Source: Saccharothrix tamanrassetensis
GTDB lineage: Bacteria > Actinomycetota > Actinomycetes > Mycobacteriales > Pseudonocardiaceae
Direction: 5' to 3'
Length of the DNA: 64,000 nucleotides
Assembly: GCF_014203665.1 (NCBI RefSeq)
Contig: NZ_JACHJN010000008.1
Coordinates: 248,001-312,000 of the forward strand
A program made the translations under genes and the position numbers. Below, in pieces: positions 42,201-49,535 of this stretch (position 1 is its first letter; the number at the start of each line of letters is the position of its first letter). The notes under the pieces were generated by a model. The model made no database searches. It saw only the letters and a list, made by a program, of their open reading frames with translations, and was not told the origin of the DNA.

Positions 42201-42419
42201 GCGGACCTGGCGCTGCGTCGGGAACAGTTCGAGCAGGCCGCTCGGCTGCTCGCGGCGAGCGCGAGCGTGCGCGGCCTGCCGGATCGCGCCAACCCGGACG
42301 TGTCCCGGATCGAACGTGCCGCACGGCGACGCCTCGGTGACGCGCGGTTCACCGAGGCGGCGCAGGAGGGGGCAGGGGTGGGCTGGCGGGAGCTGGTCGC
42401 GGTCACGCTCGCCTGTTGA
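39279..42419 (+). CDS. AfsR/SARP-family regulator with NB-ARC ATPase
   Basis: A 1046-residue regulator. The N-terminal SARP winged helix starts MRIGMLGPFEVHTDDG. The BTAD domain follows (to about residue 250, ending LGVDPSPELSALHVALLRGEL). The NB-ARC ATPase has Walker A GPGGSGKT, LLILDNCEHVIE as Walker B and GMPLAIELAAARLRT. A long TPR-like C-terminus ends in VTLAC, with no LuxR helix-turn-helix. The start at the conserved MRIGMLG is preferred, though the ribosome site is weak; in-frame ATGs exist upstream. It is convergent with the P450 gene. Confidence 0.88.
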   Translation: MRIGMLGPFEVHTDDGVLTDVPGARLRALLIALALEPGRVVQKATLIDWIWGGHPPADAANALQRLASRLRRALRDGAVDGQAGGYRLAVEPDSVDAVRFERLVGRARGGEDPQRVGLLREALGLWRGAAMQDVGLPDSEAFDAAVTRLEGLRLAALEDRFEAEVRLGHGADLVTELTDAVGAHPVRERLVAALMRALGAAGRGTEALLVYQRAREALADALGVDPSPELSALHVALLRGELGRPEESRKTNLRAELTSFVGKDADVAAVRDLVTGHRLTTLIGPGGSGKTRLAAETARTLLGDLPDGAWLVELAPVGAGGDVAQATLVALGRRDGLLGGAPDAEPTDRVIAAVREREALLILDNCEHVIESAAKFAHRVLGECGRLRILATSREPLGITGETLWQVAPLVLPAADAGPGEIDSSPAVRLLQDRAGAVRKDLGTDARTLSTMARICRALDGMPLAIELAAARLRTMTLDQLANRLDDRFRLLTGGSRTALPRHRTLRAVIDWSWELLTDAERAVLRRLSVFSGGASLEAAERVCAGGAAEAGQVLELLTALTEKSLLVVTEGDRAPRYRLLGTIKEYAGDRLAEAGESDSARHAHLAYFTELVETAEPHLRRAEQLEWLAALEVEHDNIGAAMRGALAAGEAQGAMRLAAAAGWFWWLGGHKAEGHELIMAATATPGEVADEIRATVYVFVVSFVTSGLGDQYQVREWIHEALEISRRVRGGNPVLGFIAPLARLLEGPDAVLTAYEPLLTDQDPWVRALARLQLGKVRIMLGRGGRDADAYLEGALTEFRAIGERWGMSFALTELADRIAVRGEFAGACEHYEQAIAVLTEVGAIEDVVRLRSRQAQLYWLSGDEESSAAAMAEAQRSAGQVAWPFALAQLAMAKAELARWRGDVEEASRQLGVVTAALGSDAEQANYRPLVQDLLGYLADDLDEAREHRVAALRAMPEAENALLVAQVLVGIADLALRREQFEQAARLLAASASVRGLPDRANPDVSRIERAARRRLGDARFTEAAQEGAGVGWRELVAVTLAC

Positions 42420-42524
42420 ACCGCGTCCGCGCCCACACTCGACCGACGACAGCGATCCCGAGGCACCAGGCGATCTTGCCGCCGTCCGACGGTGTGCGGC
42501 TGAAGAATCCGCGCACGTGTCGTG

Positions 42525-43751
42525 CTACCGGGCCGTTTCCGTCCAGGTGACCGGCAGTTCGTGGACGCCGTAGAGATTCATGTCGGTCTTCAGCTTCACC
42601 TCGGCGGCGGGGACGGCGAGCTTGAGGGTCGGGAAGCGACGCAGCAGTCCCTCGAAACCGGCGCGCATCTCGACGCGGGCCAGTTGCTGGCCGAGGCATT
42701 GGTGGATGCCGTGGCCGAAGGACAGGTGACCGCGCGCCTTGCGGCGGATGTCCAGGGTGTCGGGGTTGTCGAAGCGCCGGGGATCGTGGTTGGCGGCCAG
42801 CAGTGAGACGACGACGGTCGATCCCTTGCCGATCGTCTCGCCGCCGAGCTCGATGTCCTCCGTGGCGTAGCGGTAGAAGATGTCGGCAACGGACAGGTAG
42901 CGCATGAGTTCCTCGACGGCGTCGGGCAGCAGATCCGGGTCGGCGCGCAGGTCGGCCAGCTGCTCGGGGTGCTCCAGGAGCGCGAAGGTGCCCAGTGCCA
43001 GCATGTTGGCGGTGGTCTCGTGGCCCGCGAGCAGCAGCAGGAAGCCGATGCCGACCAGCTCCTCGGTGCCGAGGTCGTCCTGGCGGGCGAGGTCGGACAG
43101 GATGTCCTCGCCGGGGGTGTCGCGTTTGCGCGTCACCAGTTCGGCCAGGTACGTGGTCAGTCCGCCCAACGCGGCCATCTTCTCGTCGAGCGACACGTCC
43201 TTCTCCAGGAACTTGGCGGAGTTGACCTGGAAGGTCGCCCGGTCCGCGTAGGGGACGCCGAGCAGTTCGCAGATGACCAGCGAGGGCACCGGCAGCGCGA
43301 ACTCCCTGACCAGGTCGACCGGCGGGGTCAGGCGCGCCAGCTCGTCCAGTTGCCGCTCGGTGATGTCGGCGATGTGCTCTTCGAGCTGCTTCATGCGCTT
43401 GACGGTGAAGGCGCCGGTGAGCTTGCGCCGCAGCCGGGTGTGGTCCGGCGGGTCCATGGCGACGAACACGCCCGGCATCTGCGGCGACGGTTCGGTGGGC
43501 AAGGGCATGCCGGGGGTCTCGTACGGCACGTGGATGATGCCGATGTCCTGGCGGGAGCTGAACCGGGTGTCGGCCATGAGCCGGCGGACCGCGTCGTAGC
43601 CGGTGACGAGCCAGCCCTCGTGGCCGTCGGGGAAGACCAGGGGGCTGACCGGCCGGGTCTCGCGCAGCCGGGTGATCTCGCGCGGCGGGTCGAACGGGCC
43701 CGCATCGCGTTCCACGGGGAGGCCGTGCGGGACGGGAACCGGCTGGCTCAT
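42525..43751 (-). CDS. Cytochrome P450
   Basis: A 408-residue bacterial P450 of the CYP105/107 style. The oxygen-binding I-helix motif is LLLAGHETTAN, the K-helix ExxR is in EELMRYLS, and the heme-binding loop is FGHGIHQCLGQQLAR with the axial cysteine. The ATG at 43749-43751 has AAAGGAAA upstream. The substrate is unknown. It is divergent from an AraC-type regulator, with three heptameric repeats at an 11-bp period just upstream, so it is probably tightly regulated. Confidence 0.93.
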   Translation of the reverse strand: MSQPVPVPHGLPVERDAGPFDPPREITRLRETRPVSPLVFPDGHEGWLVTGYDAVRRLMADTRFSSRQDIGIIHVPYETPGMPLPTEPSPQMPGVFVAMDPPDHTRLRRKLTGAFTVKRMKQLEEHIADITERQLDELARLTPPVDLVREFALPVPSLVICELLGVPYADRATFQVNSAKFLEKDVSLDEKMAALGGLTTYLAELVTRKRDTPGEDILSDLARQDDLGTEELVGIGFLLLLAGHETTANMLALGTFALLEHPEQLADLRADPDLLPDAVEELMRYLSVADIFYRYATEDIELGGETIGKGSTVVVSLLAANHDPRRFDNPDTLDIRRKARGHLSFGHGIHQCLGQQLARVEMRAGFEGLLRRFPTLKLAVPAAEVKLKTDMNLYGVHELPVTWTETAR

Positions 43752-43798
43752 GGGGTTTCCTTTCGTGGCGGCTGTCGCGGTCACCGTCGCCGACGGAC

Positions 43799-43827
43799 CT
43801 GACACAGGGCTGACACGGCTCAGACAC
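43799..43827 (-). promoter_or_regulatory. Three heptamer direct repeats at 11-bp period upstream of the P450 gene
   Basis: Read toward the P450 gene, GTGTCTG, GTGTCAG and GTGTCAG (complements of 43821-43827, 43810-43816 and 43799-43805) are separated by 4-bp spacers. Heptamer direct repeats spaced at one helical turn are the classic layout of SARP-family binding sites; AraC-type binding is an alternative. Confidence 0.55.
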
Positions 43828-43954
43828 CGGCCCTGTCGGGGCCAACGACTCCCGCGGTGTCCACGCCAGTTCGAGATCGCACCGCCGGGCACGGAGTGCC
43901 CTGGTCCACGGTTGAGCGCGAGGTCGGCCGGGGGCGGTCGACTAGCCTTGTGCG

Positions 43955-44833
43955 GTGTTCGACTCGCCTGATTTCGATCTGGCGCCGTACGCGGAGTTCG
44001 ACGTGCCGGCGCACGTGCGGCGCACCTACTGCAGTTGGGGTGACGCGGGCTGGCGGTCGCTGCTCGTGCAGTGCTTCGACCACGTACCCGAGGCCGACCA
44101 CCTCCAGTTGCCCGGAGTGTCCGACCTGCACCTAGTGCTCTACGTCGCCGGGGACGTGGTCATGCGGACGCGCGCCGACGGGAAACCGGATCGCCGGCGC
44201 CGGGTTCCCGGCAACCTGGAACTCATGGTCCCCGGCCGGGCGAGTGTGCGCGACTACCGGGCGACGTCCGGGATGCGCACCATCCAGGTGCACATCCCGT
44301 CCGCGACCGTCGATCGCGTCGCGACCGGACTGGGCGGTCCGGAGCCGGACTTCGAAGCGCTGTCGGCCGCGGTGGACGCGGGTGATCCGGTTGTCGAGAA
44401 CCTCGTCCGCGCACTGCCCGCCGCCGATGGCACGAACGATTTCTACGCGGAATCCGCCGCGGCGTTCCTCGCGACGCACCTGCTGACCCGCGGCCGGGAC
44501 ACCCGCCTGCCGGGGCTCGAACACGCGGCGGTCCGCGCGGGCGTCGCCGTCATGCGGGACCGGCTCGCCGAACCCCTGACGCTGACCGACATCGCCGCCG
44601 AAGTGCACCTGAGCGTGTACCACTTCATCCGCGTCTTCCGGGCGGCGACCGGCGAGACGCCCCACCGGTTCCTCACCCGGCTGCGAATCGAGCGGGCGCA
44701 GCGGCTGCTGTCCGCCGGCGACCTCACCATCGGGCAGATCGCGGGGCGTTGCGGTTTCGCCAGTCCCGGAGCGCTGTCGGCGGCCTTCCTGAGCCAGGTC
44801 GGCGTCCGGCCGTCGGTGTACCGCAAGAACTGA
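43955..44833 (+). CDS. AraC-family transcriptional regulator
   Basis: A 292-residue protein. The N-terminal half is a cupin-like sensor region (HLQLPGVSDLHLVLYVAGDVVMRTR). The C-terminal AraC DNA-binding domain has both helix-turn-helix units: LTLTDIAAEVHLSVYHFIRVFRAATGETPHRFLTRLRIERAQRLL and LTIGQIAGRCGFASPGALSAAFLSQVGVRPSVYRK. The start is GTG at 43955. It is divergent from the P450 gene over a 203-bp region and is a natural candidate for its control. Confidence 0.9.
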   Translation: MFDSPDFDLAPYAEFDVPAHVRRTYCSWGDAGWRSLLVQCFDHVPEADHLQLPGVSDLHLVLYVAGDVVMRTRADGKPDRRRRVPGNLELMVPGRASVRDYRATSGMRTIQVHIPSATVDRVATGLGGPEPDFEALSAAVDAGDPVVENLVRALPAADGTNDFYAESAAAFLATHLLTRGRDTRLPGLEHAAVRAGVAVMRDRLAEPLTLTDIAAEVHLSVYHFIRVFRAATGETPHRFLTRLRIERAQRLLSAGDLTIGQIAGRCGFASPGALSAAFLSQVGVRPSVYRKN

Positions 44834-45057
44834 TCGAACGTCGGCAATCCGGCGCATGTCCCTTGGCCGGCCGCGTCGCCTACTTTCGGGCGGTGCCATG
44901 CAGTTGCCATGCAGCCATGTCGTTGCCGCGCACTCACCGACGGCCCCGGACGTGGGCGTTTCCGCCCGGGGAGCCCCGGTGACGACTCTCGCGGTGAGCG
45001 CCCTACCCCATCGAGCTGTCCAAGGGGTGCGCGGCGGCGGACGGAAGGAATTCGATC

Positions 45058-45516
45058 ATGCTCGACTACGATGTGACCGCGACCTCGACGGCGTCTCCAG
45101 CCGTCGTCTGGCGCCTGCTCGTCGACGCACGGACCTGGCCCGTCTGGTCGACCGTCGACAGCCTGGTCACCGAACGCTCCAGCGGCCTCGACCCGGACGG
45201 CCGGGATCCCGTCGGTGCGGTCCGCGCGTTCCGCACCGGGCGGACCGTGACCGGGGAACGGCTGACCGGACTCGACGAGGAGAAACAACTGACGTACGAG
45301 GACGCCTTCAACTGCGCCATCCACGACTACCGGGCGGTCGTCGACCTCACGCCCACGCCCGACGGGGGCACGGTCATCCACTGGCACGGCACCTATTCCG
45401 CCCGTCGGGGGATGGGGTGGTTGATGAAGGGCACGATGCGGCGCGTCATGCAGCGGATGGCCGACGGCCTTGCCTCCCATGCGGCGGCGCAGTCCTCCAG
45501 AGGCCTCGCCGGGTAG
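45058..45516 (+). CDS. SRPBCC (polyketide cyclase/START-like) family protein
   Basis: A 152-residue single-domain START-fold protein: ASPAVVWRLLVDARTWPVWSTVDS is the typical N-terminal block, followed by FRTGRTVTGERLTGLDEEKQLTYE and GGTVIHWHGTY. Such proteins bind small hydrophobic ligands; the sequence does not indicate which. GGAAGGA precedes the ATG. It follows the AraC gene by about 220 bp and may be an independent transcript. Confidence 0.82.
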   Translation: MLDYDVTATSTASPAVVWRLLVDARTWPVWSTVDSLVTERSSGLDPDGRDPVGAVRAFRTGRTVTGERLTGLDEEKQLTYEDAFNCAIHDYRAVVDLTPTPDGGTVIHWHGTYSARRGMGWLMKGTMRRVMQRMADGLASHAAAQSSRGLAG

Positions 45517-45881
45517 GCGTGCCGCCTCTTCGCCCATCACCGACGCCGAGCGTCCCCTCACCGAAGACAACCGTGCCGGCCACCTCGGCACCGCCGCCCA
45601 GGTACGCCACTCCCACGACCCCCGCGACCACCCTGGTCATCACCTCCACCATCCGGCAGATCCAGCACCACCGCTGCATTCGCTGGACCGGCGATCAGGT
45701 CGAAGCCGGCGTGCCCACCTCCACCCACTACCTCGGGGAAGGTCTCAAGGCTTGGCTGCCGGACCTCAAGGCCGCCGCCGAAGCCCGCCCCTGCGATTGA
45801 TCGGCCGTGACCGCCCCAGCACCGCGACCCGGGACGTGGCCCGGCAGCCGAAGGCCGGACCGCCCACCACGCCGAACGGGT
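45517..45881. other. 365-bp region without a supported gene
   Basis: An open frame ends around 45800 in ...IRWTGDQVEAGVPTSTHYLGEGLKAWLPDLKAA, which has normal amino-acid composition but no proper start. It could be the tail of a decayed gene. I could not identify a family. Confidence 0.4.
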
Positions 45882-46910
45882 TCACCCGTCGAGGAAGCGC
45901 AGCAACTCCGCAGTGACGAACCCGGGGTTCTCCTCGACGAGCCAGTGCCCGGCGTTCGGCACGTCCACCGCGCGCACGATGTTGGTCATGCGCGGAGCCG
46001 CGGTGGCCCGGACCGGGTCGAGCTGCCCTTGCGCGGTCATGAGCAGGGTCGGGACGCGGATCGGGGCCGCCGCGACGGTATCGCGGACGTCCTTGTCGAG
46101 AGCGCGGTAGAGCTCGAAGCCGCCCGACAGGACCTCCGGCCGGCGGTAGGTCCGTGCGTACTCGTCGACCTCGGCGTCGGTGAACGGGGACCGGTCCGAG
46201 GTGCCGCCGAACGCCGTTCCGCCGAACGAGACCTGCGGGTAGAACAGCGCCAGGTACTCGCGGACGTCGTCGCCGACCACCGTCTCGGGAACCCGGCGTT
46301 GGGCGTGGAAGGCGATGTGCCGGCTCAGCGAGCGGTAGGTGGTCGCGTCGACCGCGGGCCCGGGTAGCGGCAGGTCGAGGTAGCCCAGGCGCGCGGTGTC
46401 GGCGGGGAACCGGGTGGCGTACTGGAACGCCACCGCGGCGCCGAAGTCGTGCCCGACGACGCGGGCGTCGCGTACGCCGAGCCGGTCGGCGATCAGGGTG
46501 TGCACGTACCGCGCCAGGGTGGCTTTGTCGTAGCCGGTCGGCGAACCGGTGCTGTCGCCCAGGCCGGGGAGGTCGACGGCGTAGACGGTGTGGTGCTCGG
46601 CGAGCGCCGGCATGACCGGCCACCAGCCGAACCAGGTCTGCGGCCAGCCGTGCACCAGCACCACGGGCGGGCCGCTGCCGCCGGTCACGTAGTGCATCCG
46701 GACACCGTCGATGTCGGCGAAATCGTGCCGGAACGTGCTCTCGAACCGGGGGTCGCCCTGCGTGGCGACGGCGTAGGGGGGAACGTCGTCGGCGGTCGGC
46801 GTGGCGCAGGCCGCGGTGCCGATCGCGAGCAGGAGGGTGAGGGTGATGGTCGCCATCGTTCGCGCGGATCGGAGGGAGCCGCGCGACGACGGCCGTGGTG
46901 CGGTGATCAT
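45882..46910 (-). CDS. Alpha/beta hydrolase, epoxide hydrolase-like lipoprotein
   Basis: A 342-residue hydrolase. An N-terminal signal ends at a lipobox-like AIGTAAC, so membrane anchoring is likely. The fold shows HGWPQ (oxyanion-hole region), the nucleophile aspartate in VGHDFGAAVAF and the catalytic histidine in NAGHWLVEE. An aspartate nucleophile rather than serine points to epoxide hydrolases or haloacid dehalogenases. The start at 46910 includes the complete signal. It ends upstream of the DinB-like gene reading the same way (28-bp gap). Confidence 0.85.
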   Translation of the reverse strand: MITAPRPSSRGSLRSARTMATITLTLLLAIGTAACATPTADDVPPYAVATQGDPRFESTFRHDFADIDGVRMHYVTGGSGPPVVLVHGWPQTWFGWWPVMPALAEHHTVYAVDLPGLGDSTGSPTGYDKATLARYVHTLIADRLGVRDARVVGHDFGAAVAFQYATRFPADTARLGYLDLPLPGPAVDATTYRSLSRHIAFHAQRRVPETVVGDDVREYLALFYPQVSFGGTAFGGTSDRSPFTDAEVDEYARTYRRPEVLSGGFELYRALDKDVRDTVAAAPIRVPTLLMTAQGQLDPVRATAAPRMTNIVRAVDVPNAGHWLVEENPGFVTAELLRFLDG

Positions 46911-46938
46911 GTGTTCCTGTCCTGGAGAACGGGTGGGG

Positions 46939-47439
46939 TCAGCGCCCGGTCGAGCCGTCGACGAGTTCGCGGAGGATGTCCGCGTGGCCGGCGTGGCGGC
47001 CGGTCTCCTCGATCATGTGGGCGAGTGCCCAGCGGACGCTGGGAGCGGGGCGTCCCGGCCGTGGCCGGGGGACCGGCGCGGCGAGGTCGGTGCACCCGTC
47101 GAGAACCTCGTTCGCGCGCTCGACCGTCTCCCGGTAGCGGGCGACGACGTCGGCCACGCTGTCCGTCGGCGCGGCCCGGAACGTCGCCCGCCAACCGGTG
47201 ACCTCGGCCCCGAGGAACGTCGCGCGCTCGACCAGGGTCAGGTGGTTGAGCAGGCCGAGCAGGTTCGTGCCCGACGGCACGCCGGCTGTTCGGACCAGGG
47301 GTTCGGGGGCACCGTCGACCTTCGCGGCGATCGAGGCCCGCAGGTAGTCGAGAAAGCCGCGCAGGACCTCGATCTCGCTGCTGCCGGTCCGCGGCGGCGG
47401 GGTGTCGCCGCGGCGGTCGCGGCGCGAAGTGGTGGTCAT
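46939..47439 (-). CDS. DinB/DUF664 family protein (mycothiol-dependent type)
   Basis: A 166-residue four-helix-bundle protein. LLGLLNHLTLVERATFLGAEVTGW and WALAHMIEETGRHAGHADILRELVDG provide the histidines of the DinB-superfamily metal site. This DUF664 subgroup includes mycothiol-dependent enzymes. GAGGAG precedes the ATG at 47437-47439. It is divergent from the XRE-cupin regulator with an inverted repeat between them, and co-oriented with the hydrolase. Confidence 0.85.
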   Translation of the reverse strand: MTTTSRRDRRGDTPPPRTGSSEIEVLRGFLDYLRASIAAKVDGAPEPLVRTAGVPSGTNLLGLLNHLTLVERATFLGAEVTGWRATFRAAPTDSVADVVARYRETVERANEVLDGCTDLAAPVPRPRPGRPAPSVRWALAHMIEETGRHAGHADILRELVDGSTGR

Positions 47440-47470
47440 GGTGGTCTCCTCGGCGTCGGTCCGCGCCCAG

Positions 47471-47521
47471 TCTTGCCAGGCGCGCCGCGCTTTGGCACGG
47501 GATCTTGCGGTTCTGGCAAGA
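47471..47521. promoter_or_regulatory. Inverted repeat TCTTGCCAG...CTGGCAAGA between divergent genes
   Basis: Perfect 9-bp arms at 47471-47479 and 47513-47521 flank a second TTGGCA element. The repeat spans the short region between the DinB-like and XRE-cupin starts, and is a likely operator of the latter. Confidence 0.5.
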
Positions 47522-47528
47522 TGGCCGC

Positions 47529-48116
47529 GTGGACCGCGAAACCGAGGACGTGCTCGACGTGGTGGGGGCGCGGCTGCGTGCGCTGCGCCGCGATCGCGGC
47601 ATCACGCTCGCCGACCTCGCGGTGACGACCGGGGTGTCGGAGAGCACCCTGTCCCGGTTGGAGAGCGGTCAGCGCCGGGCGACGCTGGAGCTGCTGCTGC
47701 CGCTGGCCCGCACCTACGGCGTCCCGCTGGACGACCTCGTCGGTGCCCCGCGCACGGGCGACCCCCGGATCCACCTGAAGCCGATCCGGCGGTTCGGGAT
47801 GACGCTCATCCCGCTGTCCCGGCGGCCGGGCGGTACGCAGGCGTTCAAGATGATCATCCCCGCTCGGCCGGAACCGCTCGAACCGACTCCGCGGACCCAC
47901 GAGGGCTCCGAGTGGCTGTACGTGCTCAACGGTCGCCTGCGGCTGGTGCTCGGCGAGCACGACCTGACGCTGCCGCCCGGTGAGGCAGCCGAGTTCGACA
48001 CGTCCGTGCCGCACTGGCTGGGCAGCGCGGACGGAGGAGTGGTCGAGCTCCTGATCCTGTTCGGCCTGCAGGGGGTGCGTGCGCACGTGCGCGCCGGCCC
48101 GGCGTCCCAGCCCTGA
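47529..48116 (+). CDS. XRE-family regulator with C-terminal cupin
   Basis: A 195-residue regulator. The N-terminal Cro/CI-type helix-turn-helix is VVGARLRALRRDRGITLADLAVTTGVSESTLSRLESGQRRATLELLLPLA. The C-terminal cupin sensor is THEGSEWLYVLNGRLRLVLGEHDLTLPPGEAAEFDTSVPHWLG. The GTG at 47529 starts the conserved region. It probably controls the divergent DinB-like gene. Confidence 0.85.
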   Translation: MDRETEDVLDVVGARLRALRRDRGITLADLAVTTGVSESTLSRLESGQRRATLELLLPLARTYGVPLDDLVGAPRTGDPRIHLKPIRRFGMTLIPLSRRPGGTQAFKMIIPARPEPLEPTPRTHEGSEWLYVLNGRLRLVLGEHDLTLPPGEAAEFDTSVPHWLGSADGGVVELLILFGLQGVRAHVRAGPASQP

Positions 48117-48182
48117 ACCCGTCGACCGGGCACGGCCGGACGACCGCCCCACGGCCGCGTTCTCCGATTTCGGTTGACGCAC

Positions 48183-49202
48183 GTGCCACCGTCGACAGTC
48201 GTGAACGAGCACAACATCGCCGAGATCCGGAACCTGGCGGGCTTGGCCACGCCGATGGCTCTGCGTGTCGCGGTGACCCTGGGTCTGCCGGACCGGCTGC
48301 GCGGCGACGGCGCCGCCGTCGAACGGGTCGCGACCGACCTCGGGGTGTCGCCGGTCGCGCTCGGACTCCTCCTCGGCCATCTCGCGGCCCTCGGGATCGT
48401 CGAGCGCGCACCCACCGGCTACCGGACCACGGACTACGGAGCGACGCTGTGCAGCGACGCCGACAACGGCCTGACCAACTTCCTGCACCTCGACATGGCC
48501 GGCGGGCGCGCGGAGATGGCGTTCGTGGAACTCCTGCACAGCATCACCACCGGTGAAGCGGGCTACTCGCGCCGCTACGGGCGGGACTTCTGGGCCGACC
48601 TCGCCCGGCACCCCCACCTGCGTGAGTCGTTCGACCGGCAGATGACGCACCGGTTCCGCGACCAGATCCCTCGGCTGGTCGCCGGCTACGACTGGGACCG
48701 CTTCTCCACCATCGTGGATGTCGGCGGTGGTCACGGCACCCTGCTCGCCGCGATCCTGGCCGCGAACCCCCGGGTCCGGGGCCACCTGGTCGACCTGGAA
48801 CCCACCGCGACCGAGGCCGGTCGCACGTTCAGCGCGCACCAGGTCGAGGACCGGGTCCAGGTGACCGCGCGCAGCTTCTTCGACCCCTTGCCGGAAGGGG
48901 CGCAGGCCTACCTGCTGTGCGACATCCTGCACGACTGGGACGACGAGCACGCGCACCGGATCCTGGCCCGTTGCGTCGCGGCCGTCCACCCCGCCGGCCG
49001 CGTCCTGGTCGTCGAACCGGTCGGCGGGCGACACGACAACACCGAGTTCGACCTGGCCATGCTCGTGATCTTCGGTGGCCGCGAGCGCCGGGTGGACGAG
49101 TTCCGCACCCTCGCCTCGGCCCACGGACTGGTCCTCGACACCGTGATCGACCTGACCGACCAGCGCTGCCTGCTGGAGTTCCGCCTCGCCGGCACCGGCT
49201 GA
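48183..49202 (+). CDS. SAM-dependent O-methyltransferase (plant-OMT-like family)
   Basis: A 339-residue methyltransferase with an N-terminal winged-helix dimerisation domain (AVTLGLPDRLRGDGAAVERVATDLGVSPVALGLLLGHLAALGIVE). The SAM motif is IVDVGGGHGTLLAAIL, followed by LCDILHDWDDEHAHRILARC, with the histidine used as general base in this family. Members methylate phenolic hydroxyls of polyketides and aromatics. The start is uncertain: GTG at 48183 or TTG at 48174. No aromatic pathway is adjacent, so the substrate is unknown. Confidence 0.88.
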   Translation: MPPSTVVNEHNIAEIRNLAGLATPMALRVAVTLGLPDRLRGDGAAVERVATDLGVSPVALGLLLGHLAALGIVERAPTGYRTTDYGATLCSDADNGLTNFLHLDMAGGRAEMAFVELLHSITTGEAGYSRRYGRDFWADLARHPHLRESFDRQMTHRFRDQIPRLVAGYDWDRFSTIVDVGGGHGTLLAAILAANPRVRGHLVDLEPTATEAGRTFSAHQVEDRVQVTARSFFDPLPEGAQAYLLCDILHDWDDEHAHRILARCVAAVHPAGRVLVVEPVGGRHDNTEFDLAMLVIFGGRERRVDEFRTLASAHGLVLDTVIDLTDQRCLLEFRLAGTG

Positions 49203-49269
49203 CGCCCCGACCCCGGCGTGCCCCTGACCCCGGGCAGGTGTCGCGCCGGATGGAATTTCGCACCGGCAG

Positions 49270-49294
49270 GGATCGATGCCTTTCGGCCGGGTAT
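49270..49294 (+). promoter_or_regulatory. Possible alternative-sigma (SigB-like) promoter
   Basis: GGAT at 49270-49273 and GGGTAT at 49289-49294 fit the GNNT-N15-GGGTAY form of actinobacterial stress sigma factors. They lie upstream of the small hydrophilic protein and metallo-hydrolase genes. Confidence 0.3.
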
Positions 49295-49369
49295 CCGCTG
49301 GATCCCGTGGAGGGGACGACCCCTCTGCCGGTCATGTGCGCCGGTGGCGGCCGATGAAGGAGATGCGTC

Positions 49370-49534
49370 ATGACAGATCCTCGACACGATGACGAGACGG
49401 TGGAGCGCGGTGCGGCCGAGGAAGCCACGGGCACACCGCTGACCGACGTGGAGCGGGAGGTGTCCGAGCGACCGCCGAGCGACTCCCCCGGCAACCAGCC
49501 CCACGGGGACCACGGGCCGAGCGGAACCTCCTGA
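49370..49534 (+). CDS. Small hydrophilic, acidic protein, unknown function
   Basis: A 54-residue protein (MTDPRHDDETVERGAAEE...) with no hydrophobic core, rich in Glu, Asp, Pro and Ser, so probably disordered. An excellent AAGGAGATG ribosome site precedes the ATG at 49370. The next gene's GTG follows its stop by one base, indicating one operon with the metallo-hydrolase. Such short acidic proteins are common in actinobacterial stress loci. Confidence 0.6.
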   Translation: MTDPRHDDETVERGAAEEATGTPLTDVEREVSERPPSDSPGNQPHGDHGPSGTS

Positions 49535-49535
49535 C

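Noticed and set aside
42420..43751. P450 as the glycosyltransferase helper protein (DesVIII/EryCII-like)
   Set aside because: It has an intact heme cysteine and ExxR, whereas helper proteins have usually lost the heme-binding cysteine, and it is far from the glycosyltransferase array.
44856..45800. Transposase remnant in the gap after the SRPBCC gene
   Set aside because: The frame ends in a protein-like segment, but I could not match it to a transposase family and saw no terminal inverted repeats.
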